Below are positions 58,191-64,000 of a stretch of DNA of 64,000 nt, in pieces. Each line of letters begins with the position of its first letter. Position 1 is the first letter of the stretch. The stretch comes from Talinum fruticosum (taxonomy: Eukaryota; Streptophyta; Magnoliopsida; Caryophyllales; Talinaceae): NCBI GenBank assembly GCA_021018815.1, contig JAITYX010000025.1, forward strand, positions 5,256,001-5,320,000, read 5' to 3'. A model generated the notes under the pieces. It saw only the letters and a program-made list of their open reading frames with translations. It was not told the origin of the DNA and ran no database searches. The position numbers were made by a program, and so were the translations under genes.

Positions 58191-58447
58191 ACATTATTGC
58201 AAGTAAGCTCCTAAGCAAGAGCCTAAAGCTGCTCATTCTTGCAAGTTAAAATTAAATGTATTACTCCTGGCCCGCAAGAGTATAAACTATGGATAGCGAA
58301 AAAAAATTCAATAAAATAATTCATTCCTTTCGAGTGAATTATGTACGCCTTGATCCTTTAGGGTATTTTATGTCCGGCTTGATCCTTTAAGTGTGGGTTT
58401 ACTATAATATACTCAAAACCAATGCAAACGTAACATAATATCAAAGT

Positions 58448-58811
58448 TCAAGACTCCTAAGTCGGCAAAATGCAAGACTCTCAAGTCTTATAAACTCAAG
58501 ACTCTCAAGTCACACAAAATGTAAGACTTTCAAGTCACACAAATTCGGGACTCTCAAGTCGGACAAATTCAAGACTCTCAAGTCACGTAAACTAAAGACT
58601 CTCAAGTCACGTAAACTCAATACTTTCAAGTCATACAAATTCAAGACTCTCAAGTCAACACAAATTGAAGGCCCTCAAGTCACGTAAATTTAAGGCTTTG
58701 AAGTCACGTAAATTCAAGATTCTCAAGTCACATAAGTTCAAGACTCTCAAGTCACATAAACTCAAACTAAGACTATCAAGTCACTCAAATTAGAGACTCT
58801 TAAGTCACTAA
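58448..58811 (+). repeat. Tandem array, ~24-bp unit, ~15 copies
   Basis: Variants of caagactctcaagtcacgtaaa repeat head to tail with a period of 24-25 bp. There are no spacers between units. Non-coding 3' region of the TR-GAG element. Confidence 0.9.
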
Positions 58812-59189
58812 AAGCGACCCAAGACACTGAACCATCGGCTATACGGTGATAGAGCAAAGGTGCTAGGTTCTCGAGAAGGAATTGGAGGCTGTAAAAGTGG
58901 CGAAGTAAGCTTCAAGATTCTCCGAGGTACGGGAATCCCCTACGGAGTATACATGTCTCGAGTACATTCCACGATCCGAGCATGACGTGTAAGGTCGTCG
59001 TTAAGCAAGGACTGTTTGGAGGAAAATGGTGTTGGTGGATCTACGTGGAATGTCACTCCTTCTTCAATAGGATCATCCTTTTTGTCCAAGATAACAACTA
59101 ATGGTTTTGAGGAATTAGATGATGATTCCGAGAAAATAAACCATCGTCTTCGACAAAGGAGGAGAACGAAGCTAATGTCTATCTCGTTG
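58812..59189. other. Non-coding linker between arrays
   Basis: No domain seen. A 65-codon open stretch (59016-59213) enters the next array and is not convincing. Confidence 0.35.
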
Positions 59190-59820
59190 AATAAATCGGA
59201 TGGCCCATTTTGAGATTCGAGAATAAAATAAATTGTTCTAACGTCTCTAAACCAGGATAAGTTGGATGGCTCGTTACGAAGCTCTAAGTCGCCTGGGTTG
59301 AATAAGTCGGATGGCCCGTTTTGAGACTCGGAATCAAATAAATTGTTCTAACGTCTTTAAACCGTATAAATCGGATGGCTCGTTACGAAGCTCTAAGTCG
59401 CTCGGATTGAATAAGTCGGATGGTCCGTTTTGAGACTCGAGAATCAAATAAATTGTTCTAACATCTTTCAACTGGATAAGTCGGACGGCTCGTTACGAAG
59501 CTCTAAGTCGTCCGGGTTGAATAAGTCGGATGGCTCGTTTTGAGACTTAGAATCAAATAAATTGTTCTAATGTCTCTCGGCTAGATAAGTCGAAGGCTCA
59601 TTCGAAGCTTTAAGTCGCTCGGGTTGAATAAATCGGATGGCCCGTTTTGAGACTCATAATCAAATAAATTGTTCTAACGTCTCTAAATCGGATAAGTCGG
59701 ATGGCTCGTTCTAAAGCTCTAAGTCGCTCAGGTCAAATAAGATGGATGGTTTGTTACGAGACTTAGAATCGAATAAATCGTTATGACGTCTCGGGTTGAA
59801 TATGTTGGATGAGTTGAATG
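59190..59820 (+). repeat. Tandem array, ~109-bp unit, ~5.7 copies
   Basis: Each unit reads aataagtcggatggcccgtt, then gagactcg.aatcaaataaattgttctaacgtctc, then a half-similar second part with ggctcgttacgaagctctaa. The unit therefore looks like a diverged dimer of a shorter word (ataagtcggatggc.cgtt). Confidence 0.9.
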
Positions 59821-60103
59821 GTTGGCTTTGATATCTACGAGTCAAGTGTTGACGTGAATGATTCACTCCGAATAACGAGGAAAGTTTGCAAGAACAACAT
59901 TAGGCACAAAAAAAAAAGAGAGAGACTAAAGCAGGAGGTAAAGGCGGACAACATTTTGCCTCAACTATAGTAAGACCTTACACACAGAACAAGGAAACAA
60001 CAACTGTTCAACATTTAGTGAGCATTCATGGATAATCTTCCCCACGCTCTATAGATCTTGGTCCAGGATATGTTGGCACAAGAGGAGCCAAATTTGCATC
60101 TCA

Positions 60104-60529
60104 ATGATAATTTTCAACAAAATCACCAAAACCTTGTCTAATGATAATATTAAATATGATCATGAACAAAACTTTGGAAGGCACCCTTTCAGCCTTGATT
60201 TATTTGAGCATATCAAAACTCACCAAATCAGAAAAGTAGATAGCTACGGAAAGAAGCAAGCCTCGGCAAAAGAAACACAGAGCAAGCCATATATAAAAAA
60301 AAAAAAACAAATCAAAAGAATGAAGGAGAAAATAAACCTGCGACCCGGGCCCAAATCTTTCAAAACAAAGAAGCACAAGGGGCAAGTTCAGAATGAAGGA
60401 GTAAATAAACCTGCGACCCGGGCACAAATCTTCGAAAGCAAAGAGGGACAGGGCGCAAGAACAATGAACGCAGTAGAGGGAGTAAGAAGAGCAAATGTAA
60501 CGCGTTTATATAATCATATCTCAGGCTGA
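60104..60529 (+). other. Open stretch of 141 codons with 73-bp duplication
   Basis: Lysine/glutamine-rich, no known domain. It contains a direct duplication, 60318-60390 and 60391-60463 (aataaacctgcgacccgggc), and an A11 run at about 60296. The duplication is not a multiple of three, so the open frame is likely chance. Confidence 0.35.
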
Positions 60530-60859
60530 GACTTAAATTCCGAGTCAGTTACAAACTCTTCAAATTTTACATTCCCAGTCGGCTACAAACTCTTCAAATC
60601 CCACTGACCCTTTGCTTGCCAAACAGGGGAGAAACAGAAAAGCCCAGTTCAAAAGCCCAAGTCAGAGAAGACGAAGTCCAAGGGAAAATCGAAGGGATAG
60701 CAAACTACTACATCTAGGTAATTTTAGAAGGGAAATGCAAGAAACATTGGAAAATCTGAAAATTGAAAAAGAGAAGATCAATGGAGTTCTATCATATTAC
60801 AAAGTAGAACGGAAACAACAGCAAGAGAAGTCATAATAACCACAACCCAGAGCCCCCAA

Positions 60860-61560
60860 ATTTCAGTTTCACTCCTCTCCAACTCCACCACTTTAGAATT
60901 CATCTCCCTCCGCTTCCTTGGACCACTGTTGTTCCAAGGTATGAAAGGCTCCACCCACATCTAGATGAAAATCCGGCAACCCTAGTAGTTCGAAGCAAAC
61001 CCATGTCGCCGGGTTCTGAAAACAAGAGGAAAGAGAACACCGGGTTCAGAACTCGCCGAAGAAAAGAAAAAAAGGGAGGAAACGCGCGTACCACTGGGAA
61101 CGCAGCCGGAAAATGACGTCGCCGCCTTTACCCAGCTTGAAGTCGTCGACCGGCGGCAGGGCTGGTGACAGACGGCAATGTAATCGACGGCCGGGAAGCT
61201 CGAAGAACGGCTGCCTCGACAGAGATCTACTATCGGAAAGCACTAGCCTCAGGACCAGAAGAAGCAAACGGCGGCAGATGCAGAAGCACCGAGCGGTAAA
61301 GCAGCCGTTGACGCTGACTTCGGGACCGGAAGAAATCAACCGCAGGCGTTGCTCTGGCGAAGACTAGCGTTGCCATGATGAAGAGCCATTTGAGGTTTTG
61401 ATGAGAGAGAGAAGCCAGTGATGCTTTGGGAAAGTGAGAGAGACAGCATGGGTTTTGAATAGATTGAGAAAAGGGAAATGACACTGCCAAATCATGACCC
61501 ACAACCCAAGACTTATTTCCTACTTTGAAACCATAAACTATAATGGCCACAGAATATTGG
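60860..61560 (-). other. GC-richer stretch with overlapping antisense frames
   Basis: Between the arrays and the 3' LTR the base composition turns GC-rich with many cgg/ccg words, unlike the rest of the element. The minus strand is open at 61550-61230 and 61339-61046 (106 and 97 codons; ALASLSHQNLKWLFIMATLV). No family recognised. Antisense extra ORFs at this place are known in Tat relatives; a captured host gene piece is the other option. Confidence 0.35.
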
Positions 61561-61886
61561 ATTGTAGTAAAATGGTTCTAATTAATCATAGCTAGCCATA
61601 ACATGAAAAATTGTTGAAGTCAAAGCCCATTTTGTACATGCTTTATCTTTAATTCAATAATTTCAGTCTTTTTATTAAAGAAAAGCAAGGATATCCCGCG
61701 AATTATACCTAAATAAGTCCAACATGCGGCGCAGGTAATTTTGGTATCGTCCTACGCCAAATTAAAAGGTTCCAAAAAGAGTCATAAAACTAACTCGTAT
61801 CAATCGTTTTTTCAATATTCGAGATTCCATCGCTCCAAGCACTCAAGAAAGCTCGTGAACGCATAGCCGACTCTCGAAGGGGCATT

Positions 61887-62534
61887 TGTAGGAGGCAAAA
61901 ATTTGTTAGCCAACTATATGTCACCATGTGGAAAATTAATTATTTTTATTCCACCTATTGCATATTGCCACGTGTGAAATTGGCCTTGGAAAGCCTTTAA
62001 AATTAAAATCAAAAGAAATCAAATTTCGGCCAATTAGAAGTTGCCACGTGTCGTTGATCATGCAGTAAATAGTAAATATTTCTTTTAAGAAATAATTACT
62101 AAACTATGGGCCGAGCCCAAAGCCCAAGCCAAACCCTAGCTTCAAAAGGTATAAATAGAGGTCATTTCCTCAATTCTTGGGACATTCCGCATTTGCGAAA
62201 TCCAAAGCTCAAGCCGCAAACGACATCCGACTACCAAGCACCAAGGATCAAAGTCCGCAACCGTTTAGAAATTAGAGTGAACGATTCAAATTCAAGACTC
62301 TCAACACATCCACATCAAGAACCATTCGGCGTTCATCATCCGCCTCAACATCAACGTTCGAGATCAAGTTACAACGCCCACGAATCATTCAAGTTCCAAG
62401 GAGATTGAATCGGAGGATTACGTTTATCGTATTCAATACGGAGATTTTACCCATTAACAAAAAATTAATACAAATTATATTTGTTTCCTAATTTCCGGTC
62501 TTTATTTATTTTAGACTCGAAATTTGTGTTTATA
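61887..62534 (+). repeat. 3' LTR of TR-GAG element
   Basis: Follows a short purine tract (cgaaggggca, 61875-61884). Starts TGTAGGAGG, has ataaatag at 62151, and ends GTTTATA where the partner has GTTTACA. Confidence 0.9.
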
Positions 62535-63122
62535 ATGAGCTCAACAAGCTCCATCCGGTATGTACTCTACCTCACCAATTGATAGAGTAATTGACTTTTG
62601 ATTCTTTAAATGCCAGGAGATGAGGGATTGACCTAAAAATTGTCGGGCTCTCGAGGTGCTCTTTCTATCATGTAGCAGAGTTAGCATTTGAGTATCTAGT
62701 GAGAGTAGTCCCTACAAGATATCTAAAAATTCTTTTCACCGCAATCATATGTGATTCCATTCGATTAGCTTGAAAATCTTGCACATAGACGAGACACTAA
62801 ACATGATATATGGCCTACTAGATGTAAGATAAAGTAGTTATCCAATCACACCTTTTTAGAGTTTATGATCTATAGCTTTACCTTTCTCATCGGAGTCCAG
62901 ACTTAAGTACTGCTTGCTCATTGGTGTGGTTACATGCTTCACATTTTGTAGCTTGTACTTCTTCAATTCTCCCTTGCGCACTTTGATTAATGAACATAAA
63001 TGTGATCCTTTTCATGTTTGATTTCTACTCTAAGGAAGAAATTGAGTTCTCCCATCATGATCATTTGGAACTCGTGTCCGATCAACTCGAAAAGCTGTTG
63101 GCATAAAGTTTAATTAGTAGCT
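62535..63122 (-). pseudogene. SIRE RNase H/RT remnant (continuation)
   Basis: Resumes after the ATGAG duplication (62535-62539) exactly where 54606 stopped (gaatatgagctcaacaagc). It continues through RNase H into RT (K-L-K-K-Y-K/L at about 62960, E-L-N-F-F-L at about 63040). It ends at 63122 where a CACTA terminus begins; the other copies go on toward the YVDD site about 40 bp further. Confidence 0.8.
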
Positions 63123-64000
63123 CACTACTAGAGGAACCACTTTTACTTACGGTTAAAAACGACATTTGATGATGGTCAAGAGGCGTCGTGTATTTGGGCG
63201 TCGTTGTATGTACCATTATTGACCACGGTTTAAAAATCGTAGTCATAGGTCAACCTATGATGAAGGTTTCCGCATCCGAACCGTCGTCATAGGCCTTCTT
63301 CTGTAGTTATTATAGAGCACCTATAACGACGGTTCCTTCATTTGAACCTTCATCATAGATGAGCATATGACGACGGTTCTTCCTGAGGAACCATTGTCAT
63401 AAATGTGAAATTTTTTTTAATAATTCTTCTCATATTTTCTTGCCGCTTTGTATGGTACAAAAAAATCATATACAAACACATGTACAAACCACAATCCAAT
63501 ACATTCTTCACCGGAATATAAACAAAATAACAAACAAATGTACAAACCACAATCCTGTGTACATATTTATATCTATAACTGTGTATGACTACTAAAATCA
63601 CAAACTTGACCTATCAAACAATGAAGAATAATTGTAATATATAGACCTATTCCTTTATACGATTGTGTACAAACTCTTCCCAACCTTGTTTTAACTCGTT
63701 GAGTGCTTCATCCGGATAGGGAGTGGGTGGCTTCTTTCCGGGAAATATTGTGACCAATGCTTGAAAAAGACATATTAATTAGGTCGGTGAAAGTGATAAT
63801 CAAGCTAAAAAAATAATATAAAAATAATCAATTAAAAGTGCATTTATACCTCTCTAGGACTAGCATTCTTTTCGAGTTTGGTCATAATCTCTTTCATGTA
63901 TTGGAGAATGTAAAAGCCGTACTCCACGTTCCCCGCTTGTTTGTGGCACTACAATAATAAAAATAAATTCCCAACAAATAGAGAATTAATTAGTACTTAT
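63123..64000 (-). mobile_element. CACTA transposon, 3' end, runs off window
   Basis: Sharp terminus CACTACTAGAGGAACCAC at 63123, then subterminal repeats with cgacggtt/aaccgtcgtcat at 63160-63410. The minus-strand gene ends 520 bp inside. The preceding trinucleotide gct (63120-63122) should be the 3-bp duplication; the other end is outside the window. Confidence 0.8.
63647..63948 (-). pseudogene. Ulp1-like protease, last two exons, in CACTA element
   Basis: Exon 63948-63850 (33 codons; acceptor ttgtag, donor gtataa) reads CHKQAGNVEYGFYILQYMKE then IMTKLEKNASPRE. The last exon 63759-63647 (acceptor ttcaag) reads LVTIFPGKKPPTPYPDEALN, ELKQGWEEFVHNRIKE and a stop. This is the C-terminal end of the C48 (Ulp1) protease family, which removes SUMO-like modifiers and is often carried by plant CACTA elements. 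Family members have E/D-C-G at the catalytic cysteine; here it is E-Y-G, so the enzyme is likely inactive. The two exons join one base out of phase, pointing to a lesion or another splice site. Confidence 0.65.

Larger units (their letters stand above)
54607..62534 (+). mobile_element. Gypsy TR-GAG element (Tat-like), complete ends
   Basis: 7928 bp bounded by LTRs of 651 and 648 bp (about 8% different by eye) and a perfect ATGAG duplication. It holds gag, then only the last ~60 residues of pol, then two tandem arrays, a GC-rich stretch, PPT and 3' LTR. Lack of PR, RT, RNase H and most of integrase with gag kept fits the TR-GAG class of non-autonomous elements. Tandem repeats between pol and the 3' LTR are a known trait of Tat/Ogre relatives. 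Confidence 0.85.

Noticed and set aside
58448..58811. 24-bp repeats as a CRISPR array
   Set aside because: Units are head to tail without spacers, in a plant retrotransposon, and vary like a minisatellite.
60104..60529. 141-codon open stretch as a real gene
   Set aside because: No domain, low complexity (K/Q-rich), contains a 73-bp duplication that breaks phase, and lies in the untranslated 3' region of a retrotransposon.
1..64000. tRNA, rRNA or intact single-copy host genes
   Set aside because: None recognised on either strand; primer-site matches to tRNA ends are short and adjoin LTRs.

Overview
The window looks like repeat-rich, probably pericentromeric, nuclear DNA of a flowering plant. 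I see no intact host gene. Almost every stretch that can be named is a decayed transposable element, and many elements are nested inside others. Three groups dominate: (1) Ty1/copia elements of the SIRE/Maximus type (1.4-1.5 kb LTRs bounded by TGAAG...CTTCA, initiator-Met tRNA primer site, gag-pol, then an envelope-like ORF after a spacer of about 650 bp); (2) Ty3/gypsy elements of the Tat/Ogre type; (3) CACTA (En/Spm) DNA transposons. No bacterial or organellar signatures were seen. The order is assigned only to 'angiosperm', with a eudicot more likely.

Left part (1-16.2 kb): a minus-strand tandem array of about 1.7 kb units built from the RT/RNase H, spacer and env-like parts of SIRE (1-4467) ends in a scrap of SIRE LTR. 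It abuts a plus-strand SIRE 3' half (RNase H, spacer, env-like ORF, PPT, 3' LTR to 9129). Then follow an intron-bearing plant-mobile-domain-like pseudogene, a DUF7745-like fragment, a gypsy RNase H/integrase fragment, and a second plus-strand SIRE LTR (14461-15990).

Middle (16.2-30.7 kb): a Tat-type LTR plus leader on the plus strand faces a minus-strand Tat body (RT start, protease, gag) with its own 5' LTR, so two 5' ends point outward. To the right lie SIRE env/RNase H remnants, cut by a CACTA element whose TNP2-type transposase is a multi-exon pseudogene.

Right part (30.7-64 kb): a long minus-strand SIRE copy (30671-42463) carries a Tat LTR+leader insertion in its 3' LTR. A plus-strand SIRE copy begins exactly at 42464. 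It was later split by a minus-strand SIRE copy (44533-52363) with a perfect 5-bp target duplication CAATC. A further minus-strand SIRE remnant (52.8-63.1 kb) was split by a gypsy element of the TR-GAG kind (54607-62534, target duplication ATGAG). That element has two tandem-repeat arrays in its 3' region and has lost PR, RT, RNase H and most of integrase. The same SIRE remnant was also entered by a CACTA element that starts at 63123 and runs off the window, carrying the last exons of a Ulp1-like protease gene.

Relative ages follow from the nesting. The two TSD-bearing insertions are the youngest complete events, and the perfect 184-bp hairpin at 46239-46422 must be younger than the element holding it. 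All coding regions are broken by stops or frameshifts. Boundaries come from reading LTR termini, primer sites, PPTs and target duplications by eye; identities and divergences are visual estimates.
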